Shown: positions 39,792 through 53,979 of the stretch, piece by piece | How positions within the stretch are numbered: the first letter of the stretch is position 1 | Layout of the letters: each line of letters opens with the position of its first letter | Origin: Erythrophleum ivorense | Taxonomy: Eukaryota > Streptophyta > Magnoliopsida > Fabales > Fabaceae | Direction: 5' to 3' | Assembly: GCA_026724425.1 (NCBI GenBank) | Contig: JAIUCV010000090.1 | Location: forward strand, 3,038,001 to 3,102,000 | DNA length: 64,000 bases | Notes under the pieces: generated by a model | Seen by the model: only the letters and a program-made list of their open reading frames with translations | Databases searched by the model: none | Told to the model about the DNA's origin: nothing | Program-made: the position numbers and the translations under genes

Positions 39792-42700
39792 CGATGGTAG
39801 CTTTGATGTTCCTCTCAAGGAATAAGAATCATGTCACACATGTTGCTCCTCATAGTCCCGTGGAGAACCTAATGCTGTTTGGCTAAGTATGGGTCTGTCT
39901 TGATCATTACATACACTACAAGTATGTTTCTACATTGTGTGGAGGCATAGAGCTACGATTGGGACTCCTTACTACTTATGTTTCTCTCAGGATGGTAGCT
40001 TTGATGTGCCTCTGAAGGAATGAGAATCATGTCACACATTTTGCTCCTGCTAGTCCCGTGGAGAACCTAATGCATGTTTGGCTAAGTATGGGTCCGTCTT
40101 GATCATTACATAGACTACAAGTATGTTTCTACATTGTGTGGAGGCATAGAGCTACGATTGGGACTCCTTACTGCTTATGTTTCTCTCAGGATGGTAGCTT
40201 TGATGTTCCTCTCAAGGAATGAGAATCATGTCACACAAGTTGCTCCTCCTAGTCCCGTGGAGAATCTAATGCATGTTTGGCTAAGTATGGGTCCGTCTTG
40301 ATCATTACATACACTACAAGTATGTTTCTATAATTGTGTGGAGGCATAGAGCTACGATTGGGACTCCTTACTACTAATGTTTCTCTCAGGATGGTAGCTT
40401 TGATGTTCCTCTCAAGGAATGAGAATCATGTCACACATGTTGCTCCTCATAGTCCCGTGGAGAACCTAATGCATGTTTGGCTAAGTATGGGTCCGTCTTG
40501 ATCATTACATACACTACAAGTATGTTTCTATAATTGTGTGGAGGCATAGAGCTACGATTGGGACTCCTTACTACTAATGTTTCTCTCAGGATGGTAGCTT
40601 TGATGTTCCTCTCAAGGAATGAGAATCATGTCACACATGTTGCTCCTCATAGTCCCGTGGAGAACCTAATGCATGTTTTGCTAAGTATGGGTCCGTCTTG
40701 ATCATTACATACACTACAAGTATGTTTCTACATTGTGTGGAGGCATAGAGCTACGATTGGGACTCCTTACTACTTATGTTTCTCTCAGGATGGTAGCTTT
40801 GATGTTCCTCTCAAGGAATGAGAATCATGTCACACATGTTGCTCCTCATAGTCCCGTGGAGAACCTAATGCATGTTTGGCTAAGTATGGGTCCGTCTTGA
40901 TTATTACATACACTACAAGTATGTTTTTACATTGTGTGGAGGCATAGAGCTACGATTGGGACTCCTTACTGCTTATGTTTCTCTCAGTATGGTAGCTTCG
41001 ATGTTCCTCTCAAGGAATGAGAATCATGTCACACATGTTTCTCCTCATAGTCCCGTGGAGAACCTAATGCATGTTTGGCTAAGTATGGGTCCGTCTTGAT
41101 CATTACATACACTACAAGTATGTTTCTACATTGTGTGGAGGCATAAAGCTACGATTGGGACTCCTTACTACTTATGTTTCTCTCAGGATGGTAGCTTTGA
41201 TGTTCCTCTCAAGGAATAAGAATCATGTCACACATGTTGCTCCTCATAGTCCCGTGGAGAACCTAATGCTGTTTGGCTAAGTATGGGTCTGTCTTGATCA
41301 TTACATACAGTACAAGTATGTTTCTACATTGTGTGGAGGCATAGAGCTACGATTGGGACTCCTTACTACTTATGTTTCTCTCAGGATGGTAGCTTTGATG
41401 TGCCTCTGAAGGAATGAGAATCATGTCACACATTTTGCTCCTGCTAGTCCCGTGGAGAACCTAATGCATGTTTGGCTAAGTATGGGTCCGTCTTGATCAT
41501 TACATAGACTACAAGTATGTTTCTACATTGTGTGGAGGCATAGAGCTACGATTGGGACTCCTTACTGCTTATGTTTCTCTCAGGATGGTAGCTTTGATGT
41601 TCCTCTCAAGGAATGAGAATCATGTCACACAAGTTGCTCCTCCTAGTCCCGTGGAGAATCTAATGCATGTTTGGCTAAGTATGGGTCCGTCTTGATCATT
41701 ACATACACTACAAGTATGTTTCTATAATTGTGTGGAGGCATAGAGCTACGATTGGGACTCCTTACTACTAATGTTTCTCTCAGGATGGTAGCTTTGATGT
41801 TCCTCTCAAGGAATGAGAATCATGTCACACATGTTTCTCCTCATAGTCCCGTGGAGAACCTAATGCATGTTTGGCTAAGTATGGGTCCGTCTTGATCATT
41901 ACATACACTACAAGTATGTTTCTACATTGTGTGGAGGCATAAAGCTACGATTGGGACTCCTTACTACTTATGTTTCTCTCAGGATGGTAGCTTTGATGTT
42001 CCTCTCAAGGAATAAGAATCATGTCACACATGTTGCTCCTCATAGTCCCGTGGAGAACCTAATGCTGTTTGGCTAAGTATGGGTCTGTCTTGATCATTAC
42101 ATACACTACAAGTATGTTTCTACATTGTGTGGAGGCATAGAGCTACGATTGGGACTCCTTACTGCTTATGTTTCTCTCAGGATGGTAGCTTTGATGTTCC
42201 TCTCAAGGAATGAGAATCATGTCACACAAGTTGCTCCTCCTAGTCCCGTGGAGAATCTAATGCATGTTTGGCTAAGTATGGGTCCGTCTTGATCATTACA
42301 TACACTACAAGTATGTTTCTATAATTGTGTGGAGGCATAGAGCTACGATTGGGACTCCTTACTACTAATGTTTCTCTCAGGATGGTAGCTTTGATGTTCC
42401 TCTCAAGGAATGAGAATCATGTCACACATGTTGCTCCTCATAGTCCCGTGGAGAACCTAATGCATGTTTGGCTAAGTATGGGTCCGTCTTGATCATTACA
42501 TACACTACAAGTATGTTTCTATAATTGTGTGGAGGCATAGAGCTACGATTGGGACTCCTTACTACTAATGTTTCTCTCAGGATGGTAGCTTTGATGTTCC
42601 TCTCAAGGAATGAGAATCATGTCACACATGTTGCTCCTCATAGTCCCGTGGAGAACCTAATGCATGTTTTGCTAAGTATGGGTCCGTCTTGATCATTACA

Positions 42701-43023
42701 TACACTACAAGTATGTTTCTACATTGTGTGGAGGCATAGAGCTACGATTGGGACTCCTTACTACTTATGTTTCTCTCAGGATGGTAGCTTTGATGTTCCT
42801 CTCAAGGAATGAGAATCATGTCACACATGTTGCTCCTCATAGTCCCGTGGAGAACCTAATGCATGTTTGGCTAAGTATGGGTCCGTCTTGATTATTACAT
42901 ACACTACAAGTATGTTTTTACATTGTGTGGAGGCATAGAGCTACGATTGGGACTCCTTACTACTTATGTTTCTCTCAGGATGGTAGCTTTGATGTTCCTC
43001 TCAAGGAATGAGAATCATGTCAC
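38248..43023 (+). repeat. 24-mer tandem duplication, copy A (4,776 bp)
   Basis: Rare variants agtaccgtgg (38661 and 43437) and acgatgg after tctctc (39791 and 44567), together with a run of four type G monomers (38814, 39610, 40007, 41401 against 43590, 44386, 44783, 46177), all share an offset of exactly 4,776 bp (24 x 199). The internal type G spacing of 4, 2 and 7 monomers is preserved in both copies. Confidence 0.9.
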
Positions 43024-46000
43024 ACATGTTGCTCCTCATAGTCCCGTGGAGAACCTAATGCATGTTTGGCTAAGTATGGGTCCGTCTTGATCATTACATA
43101 GACTACAAGTATGTTTCTACATTGTGTGGGGGCATAGAGCTACGATTGGGACTCCTTACTACTTATGTTTCTCTCAGGATGGTGCTTTGATGTTCCTCTC
43201 AAGGAATGAGAATCATGTCACACATGTTGCTCCTCATAGTCTCGTGGAGAACCTAATGTATGTTTGGCTAAGTATGGGTCCGTCTTGATCATTACATACA
43301 CTACAAGTATGTTTCTACATTGTGTGGAGGCATAAAGCTACGATTGGGACTCCTTACTACTTATGTTTCTCTCAGGATGGTAGCTTTGATGTTCCTCTCA
43401 AGGAATAAGAATCATGTCACACATGTTGCTCCTCATAGTACCGTGGAGAACCTAATGCTGTTTGGCTAAGTATGGGTCTGTCTTGATCATTACATACACT
43501 ACAAGTATGTTTCTACATTGTGTGGAGGCATAGAGCTACGATTGGGACTCCTTACTACTTATGTTTCTCTCAGGATGGTAGCTTTGATGTGCCTCTGAAG
43601 GAATGAGAATCATGTCACACATTTTGCTCCTGCTAGTCCCGTGGAGAACCTAATGCATGTTTGGCTAAGTATGGGTCCGTCTTGATCATTACATAGACTA
43701 CAAGTATGTTTCTACATTGTGTGGAGGCATAGAGCTACGATTGGGACTCCTTACTGCTTATGTTTCTCTCAGGATGGTAGCTTTGATGTTCCTCTCAAGG
43801 AATGAGAATCATGTCACACAAGTTGCTCCTCCTAGTCCCGTGGAGAATCTAATGCATGTTTGGCTAAGTATGGGTCCGTCTTGATCATTACATACACTAC
43901 AAGTATGTTTCTATAATTGTGTGGAGGCATAGAGCTACGATTGGGACTCCTTACTACTAATGTTTCTCTCAGGATGGTAGCTTTGATGTTCCTCTCAAGG
44001 AATGAGAATCATGTCACACATGTTGCTCCTCATAGTCCCGTGGAGAACCTAATGCATGTTTGGCTAAGTATGGGTCCGTCTTGATCATTACATACACTAC
44101 AAGTATGTTTCTACATTGTGTGGAGGCATAGAGCTACGATTGGGACTCCTTACTACTTATGTTTCTCTCAGGATGGTAGCTTTGATGTTCCTCTCAAGGA
44201 ATAAGAATCATGTCACACATGTTGCTCCTCATAGTCCCGTGGAGAACCTAATGCTGTTTGGCTAAGTATGGGTCTGTCTTGATCATTACATACACTACAA
44301 GTATGTTTCTACATTGTGTGGAGGCATAGAGCTACGATTGGGACTCCTTACTACTTATGTTTCTCTCAGGATGGTAGCTTTGATGTGCCTCTGAAGGAAT
44401 GAGAATCATGTCACACATTTTGCTCCTGCTAGTCCCGTGGAGAACCTAATGCATGTTTGGCTAAGTATGGGTCCGTCTTGATCATTACATAGACTACAAG
44501 TATGTTTCTACATTGTGTGGAGGCATAGAGCTACGATTGGGACTCCTTACTGCTTATGTTTCTCTCACGATGGTAGCTTTGATGTTCCTCTCAAGGAATA
44601 AGAATCATGTCACACATGTTGCTCCTCATAGTCCCGTGGAGAACCTAATGCTGTTTGGCTAAGTATGGGTCTGTCTTGATCATTACATACACTACAAGTA
44701 TGTTTCTACATTGTGTGGAGGCATAGAGCTACGATTGGGACTCCTTACTACTTATGTTTCTCTCAGGATGGTAGCTTTGATGTGCCTCTGAAGGAATGAG
44801 AATCATGTCACACATTTTGCTCCTGCTAGTCCCGTGGAGAACCTAATGCATGTTTGGCTAAGTATGGGTCCGTCTTGATCATTACATAGACTACAAGTAT
44901 GTTTCTACATTGTGTGGAGGCATAGAGCTACGATTGGGACTCCTTACTGCTTATGTTTCTCTCAGGATGGTAGCTTTGATGTTCCTCTCAAGGAATGAGA
45001 ATCATGTCACACAAGTTGCTCCTCCTAGTCCCGTGGAGAATCTAATGCATGTTTGGCTAAGTATGGGTCCGTCTTGATCATTACATACACTACAAGTATG
45101 TTTCTATAATTGTGTGGAGGCATAGAGCTACGATTGGGACTCCTTACTACTAATGTTTCTCTCAGGATGGTAGCTTTGATGTTCCTCTCAAGGAATGAGA
45201 ATCATGTCACACATGTTGCTCCTCATAGTCCCGTGGAGAACCTAATGCATGTTTGGCTAAGTATGGGTCCGTCTTGATCATTACATACACTACAAGTATG
45301 TTTCTATAATTGTGTGGAGGCATAGAGCTACGATTGGGACTCCTTACTACTAATGTTTCTCTCAGGATGGTAGCTTTGATGTTCCTCTCAAGGAATGAGA
45401 ATCATGTCACACATGTTGCTCCTCATAGTCCCGTGGAGAACCTAATGCATGTTTTGCTAAGTATGGGTCCGTCTTGATCATTACATACACTACAAGTATG
45501 TTTCTACATTGTGTGGAGGCATAAAGCTACGATTGGGACTCCTTACTACTTATGTTTCTCTCAGGATGGTAGCTTTGATGTTCCTCTCAAGGAATGAGAA
45601 TCATGTCACACATGTTGCTCCTCATAGTCCCGTGGAGAACCTAATGCATGTTTGGCTAAGTATGGGTCCGTCTTGATTATTACATACACTACAAGTATGT
45701 TTTTACATTGTGTGGAGGCATAGAGCTACGATTGGGACTCCTTACTGCTTATGTTTCTCTCAGTATGGTAGCTTCGATGTTCCTCTCAAGGAATGAGAAT
45801 CATGTCACACATGTTTCTCCTCATAGTCCCGTGGAGAACCTAATGCATGTTTGGCTAAGTATGGGTCCGTCTTGATCATTACATACACTACAAGTATGTT
45901 TCTACATTGTGTGGAGGCATAAAGCTACGATTGGGACTCCTTACTACTTATGTTTCTCTCAGGATGGTAGCTTTGATGTTCCTCTCAAGGAATAAGAATC

Positions 46001-47737
46001 ATGTCACACATGTTGCTCCTCATAGTCCCGTGGAGAACCTAATGCTGTTTGGCTAAGTATGGGTCTGTCTTGATCATTACATACAGTACAAGTATGTTTC
46101 TACATTGTGTGGAGGCATAGAGCTACGATTGGGACTCCTTACTACTTATGTTTCTCTCAGGATGGTAGCTTTGATGTGCCTCTGAAGGAATGAGAATCAT
46201 GTCACACATTTTGCTCCTGCTAGTCCCGTGGAGAACCTAATGCATGTTTGGCTAAGTATGGGTCCGTCTTGATCATTACATAGACTACAAGTATGTTTCT
46301 ACATTGTGTGGAGGCATAGAGCTACGATTGGGACTCCTTACTGCTTATGTTTCTCTCAGGATGGTAGCTTTGATGTTCCTCTCAAGGAATGAGAATCATG
46401 TCACACAAGTTGCTCCTCCTAGTCCCGTGGAGAATCTAATGCATGTTTGGCTAAGTATGGGTCCGTCTTGATCATTACATACACTACAAGTATGTTTCTA
46501 TAATTGTGTGGAGGCATAGAGCTACGATTGGGACTCCTTACTACTAATGTTTCTCTCAGGATGGTAGCTTTGATGTTCCTCTCAAGGAATGAGAATCATG
46601 TCACACATGTTTCTCCTCATAGTCCCGTGGAGAACCTAATGCATGTTTGGCTAAGTATGGGTCCGTCTTGATCATTACATACACTACAAGTATGTTTCTA
46701 CATTGTGTGGAGGCATAAAGCTACGATTGGGACTCCTTACTACTTATGTTTCTCTCAGGATGGTAGCTTTGATGTTCCTCTCAAGGAATAAGAATCATGT
46801 CACACATGTTGCTCCTCATAGTCCCGTGGAGAACCTAATGCTGTTTGGCTAAGTATGGGTCTGTCTTGATCATTACATACACTACAAGTATGTTTCTACA
46901 TTGTGTGGAGGCATAGAGCTACGATTGGGACTCCTTACTGCTTATGTTTCTCTCAGGATGGTAGCTTTGATGTTCCTCTCAAGGAATGAGAATCATGTCA
47001 CACAAGTTGCTCCTCCTAGTCCCGTGGAGAATCTAATGCATGTTTGGCTAAGTATGGGTCCGTCTTGATCATTACATACACTACAAGTATGTTTCTATAA
47101 TTGTGTGGAGGCATAGAGCTACGATTGGGACTCCTTACTACTAATGTTTCTCTCAGGATGGTAGCTTTGATGTTCCTCTCAAGGAATGAGAATCATGTCA
47201 CACATGTTGCTCCTCATAGTCCCGTGGAGAACCTAATGCATGTTTGGCTAAGTATGGGTCCGTCTTGATCATTACATACACTACAAGTATGTTTCTATAA
47301 TTGTGTGGAGGCATAGAGCTACGATTGGGACTCCTTACTACTAATGTTTCTCTCAGGATGGTAGCTTTGATGTTCCTCTCAAGGAATGAGAATCATGTCA
47401 CACATGTTGCTCCTCATAGTCCCGTGGAGAACCTAATGCATGTTTTGCTAAGTATGGGTCCGTCTTGATCATTACATACACTACAAGTATGTTTCTACAT
47501 TGTGTGGAGGCATAGAGCTACGATTGGGACTCCTTACTACTTATGTTTCTCTCAGGATGGTAGCTTTGATGTTCCTCTCAAGGAATGAGAATCATGTCAC
47601 ACATGTTGCTCCTCATAGTCCCGTGGAGAACCTAATGCATGTTTGGCTAAGTATGGGTCCGTCTTGATTATTACATACACTACAAGTATGTTTTTACATT
47701 GTGTGGAGGCATAGAGCTACGATTGGGACTCCTTACT
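43024..47737 (+). repeat. 24-mer tandem duplication, copy B (4,776-bp unit, 62 bp short)
   Basis: This copy directly abuts copy A and matches it until monomer position 17 of the monomer at 47722 (G here, A at 42962). The only differences I noticed are aatgtatg near 43256 and cataaag near 45531. That makes it among the most similar long duplications in the window. It is a simple tandem event, with the joint near 43024 falling inside a monomer. Confidence 0.88.
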
Positions 47738-48561
47738 GCTTATGTTTCTCTCAGTATGGTAGCTTCGATGTTCCTCTCAAGGAATGAGAATCATGTCACA
47801 CATGTTTCTCCTCATAGTCCCGTGGAGAACCTAATGCATGTTTGGCTAAGTATGGGTCCGTCTTGATCATTACATACACTACAAGTATGTTTCTACATTG
47901 TGTGGAGGCATAAAGCTACGATTGGGACTCCTTACTACTTATGTTTCTCTCAGGATGGTAGCTTTGATGTTCCTCTCAAGGAATAAGAATCATGTCACAC
48001 ATGTTGCTCCTCATAGTCCCGTGGAGAACCTAATGCTGTTTGGCTAAGTATGGGTCTGTCTTGATCATTACATACAGTACAAGTATGTTTCTACATTGTG
48101 TGGAGGCATAGAGCTACGATTGGGACTCCTTACTACTTATGTTTCTCTCAGGATGGTAGCTTTGATGTGCCTCTGAAGGAATGAGAATCATGTCACACAT
48201 TTTGCTCCTGCTAGTCCCGTGGAGAACCTAATGCATGTTTGGCTAAGTATGGGTCCGTCTTGATCATTACATAGACTACAAGTATGTTTCTACATTGTGT
48301 GGAGGCATAGAGCTACGATTGGGACTCCTTACTGCTTATGTTTCTCTCAGGATGGTAGCTTTGATGTTCCTCTCAAGGAATGAGAATCATGTCACACAAG
48401 TTGCTCCTCCTAGTCCCGTGGAGAATCTAATGCATGTTTGGCTAAGTATGGGTCCGTCTTGATCATTACATACACTACAAGTATGTTTCTATAATTGTGT
48501 GGAGGCATAGAGCTACGATTGGGACTCCTTACTACTAATGTTTCTCTCAGGATGGTAGCTT
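47738..48561 (+). repeat. Junction monomers before the 5.2-kb block copy
   Basis: About four monomers lie between the 4,776-bp tandem and the copy of the 34.6-39.8 kb block, including a type G monomer at 48168 and a tacagtacaag monomer near 48074. The type G spacing to the next one (48964) is 796 bp (four monomers), as at 38814, 43590 and 52741. Only satellite is present. Confidence 0.75.
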
Positions 48562-51500
48562 TGATGTTCCTCTCAAGGAATGAGAATCATGTCACACATG
48601 TTTCTCCTCATAGTCCCGTGGAGAACCTAATGCATGTTTGGCTAAGTATGGGTCCGTCTTGATCATTACATACACTACAAGTATGTTTCTACATTGTGTG
48701 GAGGCATAAAGCTACGATTGGGACTCCTTACTACTTATGTTTCTCTCAGGATGGTAGCTTTGATGTTCCTCTCAAGGAATAAGAATCATGTCACACATGT
48801 TGCTCCTCATAGTCCCGTGGAGAACCTAATGCTGTTTGGCTAAGTATGGGTCTGTCTTGATCATTACATACACTACAAGTATGTTTCTACATTGTGTGGA
48901 GGCATAGAGCTACGATTGGGACTCCTTACTACTTATGTTTCTCTCAGGATGGTAGCTTTGATGTGCCTCTGAAGGAATGAGAATCATGTCACACATTTTG
49001 CTCCTGCTAGTCCCGTGGAGAACCTAATGCATGTTTGGCTAAGTATGGGTCCGTCTTGATCATTACATAGACTACAAGTATGTTTCTACATTGTGTGGAG
49101 GCATAGAGCTACGATTGGGACTCCTTACTGCTTATGTTTCTCTCAGGATGGTAGCTTTGATGTTCCTCTCAAGGAATGAGAATCATGTCACACAAGTTGC
49201 TCCTCCTAGTCCCGTGGAGAATCTAATGCATGTTTGGCTAAGTATGGGTCCGTCTTGATCATTACATACACTACAAGTATGTTTCTATAATTGTGTGGAG
49301 GCATAGAGCTACGATTGGGACTCCTTACTACTAATGTTTCTCTCAGGATGGTAGCTTTGATGTTCCTCTCAAGGAATGAGAATCATGTCACACATGTTGC
49401 TCCTCATAGTCCCGTGGAGAACCTAATGCATGTTTGGCTAAGTATGGGTCCGTCTTGATCATTACATACACTACAAGTATGTTTCTATAATTGTGTGGAG
49501 GCATAGAGCTACGATTGGGACTCCTTACTACTAATGTTTCTCTCAGGATGGTAGCTTTGATGTTCCTCTCAAGGAATGAGAATCATGTCACACATGTTGC
49601 TCCTCATAGTCCCATGGAGAACCTAATGCATGTTTTGCTAAGTATGGGTCCGTCTTGATCATTACATACACTACAAGTATGTTTCTACATTGTGTGGAGG
49701 CATAGAGCTACGATTGGGACTCCTTACTACTTATGTTTCTCTCAGGATGGTAGCTTTGATGTTCCTCTCAAGGAATGAGAATCATGTCATGTTGCTCCTC
49801 ATAGTCCCGTGGAGAACCTAATGCATGTTTGGCTAAGTATGGGTCCGTCTTGATTATTACATACACTACAAGTATGTTTTTACATTGTGTGGAGGCATAG
49901 AGCTACGATTGGGACTCCTTACTGCTTATGTTTCTCTCAGTATGGTAGCTTCGATGTTCCTCTCAAGGAATGAGAATCATGTCACACATGTTTCTCCTCA
50001 TAGTCCCGTGGAGAACCTAATGCATGTTTGGCTAAGTATGGGTCCGTCTTGATCATTACATACACTACAAGTATGTTTCTACATTGTGTGGAGGCATAAA
50101 GCTACGATTGGGACTCCTTACTACTTATGTTTCTCTCAGGATGGTAGCTTTGATGTTCCTCTCAAGGAATAAGAATCATGTCACACATGTTGCTCCTCAT
50201 AGTCCCGTGGAGAACCTAATGCTGTTTGGCTAAGTATGGGTCTGTCTTGATCATTACATACAGTACAAGTATGTTTCTACATTGTGTGGAGGCATAGAGC
50301 TACGATTGGGACTCCTTACTACTTATGTTTCTCTCAGGATGGTAGCTTTGATGTGCCTCTGAAGGAATGAGAATCATGTCACACATTTTGCTCCTGCTAG
50401 TCCCGTGGAGAACCTAATGCATGTTTGGCTAAGTATGGGTCCGTCTTGATCATTACATAGACTACAAGTATGTTTCTACATTGTGTGGAGGCATAGAGCT
50501 ACGATTGGGACTCCTTACTGCTTATGTTTCTCTCAGGATGGTAGCTTTGATGTTCCTCTCAAGGAATGAGAATCATGTCACACAAGTTGCTCCTCCTAGT
50601 CCCGTGGAGAATCTAATGCATGTTTGGCTAAGTATGGGTCCGTCTTGATCATTACATACACTACAAGTATGTTTCTATAATTGTGTGGAGGCATAGAGCT
50701 ACGATTGGGACTCCTTACTACTAATGTTTCTCTCAGGATGGTAGCTTTGATGTTCCTCTCAAGGAATGAGAATCATGTCACACATGTTACTCCTCATAGT
50801 CCCGTGGAGAACCTAATGCATGTTTGGCTAAGTATGGGTCCGTCTTGATCATTACATACACTACAAGTATGTTTCTACATTGTGTGGAGGCATAGAGCTA
50901 CGATTGGGACTCCTTACTGCTTATGTTTCTCTCAGGATGGTAGCTTTGATGTTCCTCTCAAGGAATGACAATCATGTCACACATGTTGCTCCTCCTAGTC
51001 CCGTGGAGAATCTAATGCATGTTTGGCTAAGTATGGGTCCGTCTTGATCATTACATACACTACAAGTATGTTTCTACATTGTGTGGAGGCATAGAGCTAC
51101 GATTGGGACTCCTTACTGCTTATGTTTCTCTCAGGATGGTAGCTTTGATGTTCCTCTCAAGGAATGAGAATAATGTCACACATGTTGCTCCTCCTAGTCC
51201 CGTGGAGAATCTAATGCATGTTTGGCTAAGTATGGGTCCGTCTTGATCATTACATACACTACAATTATGTTTCTACATTGTGTGGAGGCATAGAGCTACG
51301 ATTGGAACTCCTTACTACTTATGTTTCTCTCAGGATGGTAGCTTTGATGTTCCTCTCAAGGAATGAGAATCATGTCACACAAGTTGCTCCTCCTAGTCCC
51401 GTGGAGAATCTAATGCATGTTTGGCTAAGTATGGGTCCGTCTTGATCATTACATACACTACAAGTATGTTTCTACATTGTGTGGAGGCATAGAGCTACGA

Positions 51501-53718
51501 TTGGGACTCCTTACTACTTATGTTTCTCTCAGGATGGTAGCTTTGATGTTCCTCTCAAGGAATGATAATCATGTCATACATGTTGCTCCTCATAGTCCCG
51601 TGGAGAATCTAATGCATGTTTGGCTAAGTATGGGTCCGTCTTGATCATTACATACACTACAAGTATGTTTCTACATTGTGTGGAGGCATAGAGCTACGAT
51701 TGGGACTCCTTACTGCTTATGTTTCTCTCAGGATGGTAGCTTTGATGTTCCTCTCAAGGAATGAGAATAATGTCACACATGTTGCTCCTCCTAGTCCCGT
51801 GGAGAATCTAATGCATGTTTGGCTAAGTATGGGTCCGTCTTGATCATTACATACACTACAATTATGTTTCTACATTGTGTGGAGGCATAGAGCTACGATT
51901 GGAACTCCTTACTACTTATGTTTCTCTCAGGATGGTAGCTTTGATGTTCCTCTCAAGGAATGAGAATCATGTCACACAAGTTGCTCCTCCTAGTCCCGTG
52001 GAGAATCTAATGCATGTTTGGCTAAGTATGGGTCCGTCTTGATCATTACATACACTACAAGTATGTTTCTACATTGTGTGGAGGCATAGAGCTACGATTG
52101 GGACTCCTTACTACTTATGTTTCTCTCAGGATGGTAGCTTTGATGTTCCTCTCAAGGAATGATAATCATGTCATACATGTTGCTCCTCATAGTCCCGTGG
52201 AGAACCTAATGCATGTTTGGCTAAGTATGGGTCCGTCTTGATCATTACATAGACTACAAGTATGTTTCTACATTGTGTGGGGGCATAGAGCTACGATTGG
52301 GACTCCTTACTACTTATGTTTCTCTCAGGATGGTGCTTTGATGTTCCTCTCAAGGAATGAGAATCATGTCACACATGTTGCTCCTCATAGTCTCGTGGAG
52401 AACCTAATGCATGTTTGGCTAAGTATGGGTCCGTCTTGATCATTACATACACTACAAGTATGTTTCTACATTGTGTGGAGGCATAAAGCTACGATTGGGA
52501 CTCCTTACTACTTATGTTTCTCTCAGGATGGTAGCTTTGATGTTCCTCTCAAGGAATAAGAATCATGTCACACATGTTGCTCCTCATAGTCCCGTGGAGA
52601 ACCTAATGCTGTTTGGCTAAGTATGGGTCTGTCTTGATCATTACATACACTACAAGTATGTTTCTACATTGTGTGGAGGCATAGAGCTACGATTGGGACT
52701 CCTTACTACTTATGTTTCTCTCAGGATGGTAGCTTTGATGTGCCTCTGAAGGAATGAGAATCATGTCACACATTTTGCTCCTGCTAGTCCCGTGGAGAAC
52801 CTAATGCATGTTTGGCTAAGTATGGGTCCGTCTTGATCATTACATAGACTACAAGTATGTTTCTACATTGTGTGGAGGCATAGAGCTACGATTGGGACTC
52901 CTTACTGCTTATGTTTCTCTCAGGATGGTAGCTTTGATGTTCCTCTCAAGGAATGAGAATCATGTCACACAAGTTGCTCCTCCTAGTCCCGTGGAGAATC
53001 TAATGCATGTTTGGCTAAGTATGGGTCCGTCTTGATCATTACATACACTACAAGTATGTTTCTATAATTGTGTGGAGGCATAGAGCTACGATTGGGACTC
53101 CTTACTACTAATGTTTCTCTCAGGATGGTAGCTTTGATGTTCCTCTCAAGGAATGAGAATCATGTCACACATGTTGCTCCTCATAGTCCCGTGGAGAACC
53201 TAATGCATGTTTGGCTAAGTATGGGTCCGTCTTGATCATTACATACACTACAAGTATGTTTCTACATTGTGTGGAGGCATAGAGCTACGATTGGGACTCC
53301 TTACTACTTATGTTTCTCTCAGGATGGTAGCTTTGATGTTCCTCTCAAGGAATAAGAATCATGTCACACATGTTGCTCCTCATAGTCCCGTGGAGAACCT
53401 AATGCTGTTTGGCTAAGTATGGGTCTGTCTTGATCATTACATACACTACAAGTATGTTTCTACATTGTGTGGAGGCATAGAGCTACGATTGGGACTCCTT
53501 ACTACTTATGTTTCTCTCAGGATGGTAGCTTTGATGTGCCTCTGAAGGAATGAGAATCATGTCACACATTTTGCTCCTGCTAGTCCCGTGGAGAACCTAA
53601 TGCATGTTTGGCTAAGTATGGGTCCGTCTTGATCATTACATAGACTACAAGTATGTTTCTACATTGTGTGGAGGCATAGAGCTACGATTGGGACTCCTTA
53701 CTGCTTATGTTTCTCTCA
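48562..53718 (+). repeat. 5.2-kb block, second copy with a 4-bp deletion
   Basis: This is the counterpart of 34631-39791. Near 49788 the usual catgtcacacatg reads catgtcatg, a 4-bp loss between two short direct repeats that fits replication slippage. It lowers the local type G spacing from 1,394 to 1,390 bp. Another private change is cccatgg near 49613, replacing a CpG-containing cccgtgg. The right edge is at the tctctcacgatgg variant, which is only in the first copy. Confidence 0.82.
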
Positions 53719-53979
53719 GGATGGTAGCTTTGATGTTCCTCTCAAGGAATGAGAATCATGTCACACAAGTTGCTCCTCCTAGTCCCGTGGAGAATCTAAT
53801 GCATGTTTGGCTAAGTATGGGTCCGTCTTGATCATTACATACACTACAAGTATGTTTCTATAATTGTGTGGAGGCATAGAGCTACGATTGGGACTCCTTA
53901 CTACTAATGTTTCTCTCAGGATGGTAGCTTTGATGTTCCTCTCAAGGAATGAGAATCATGTCACACATGTTGCTCCTCA
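53719..53979 (+). repeat. Junction monomers before the 15-mer tandem
   Basis: Just over one monomer lies between two duplication blocks. It carries the cacacaagttgc and aatctaatg haplotype that follows type G elsewhere, then a 200-bp tctataattg monomer. I see nothing but satellite. Confidence 0.7.

Noticed and set aside
38248..47737. Proof that the largest duplications are biological
   Set aside because: Near-identical blocks can also come from assembly error in satellite DNA. Sequence alone cannot separate the two, so they are reported as structures in this sequence only.
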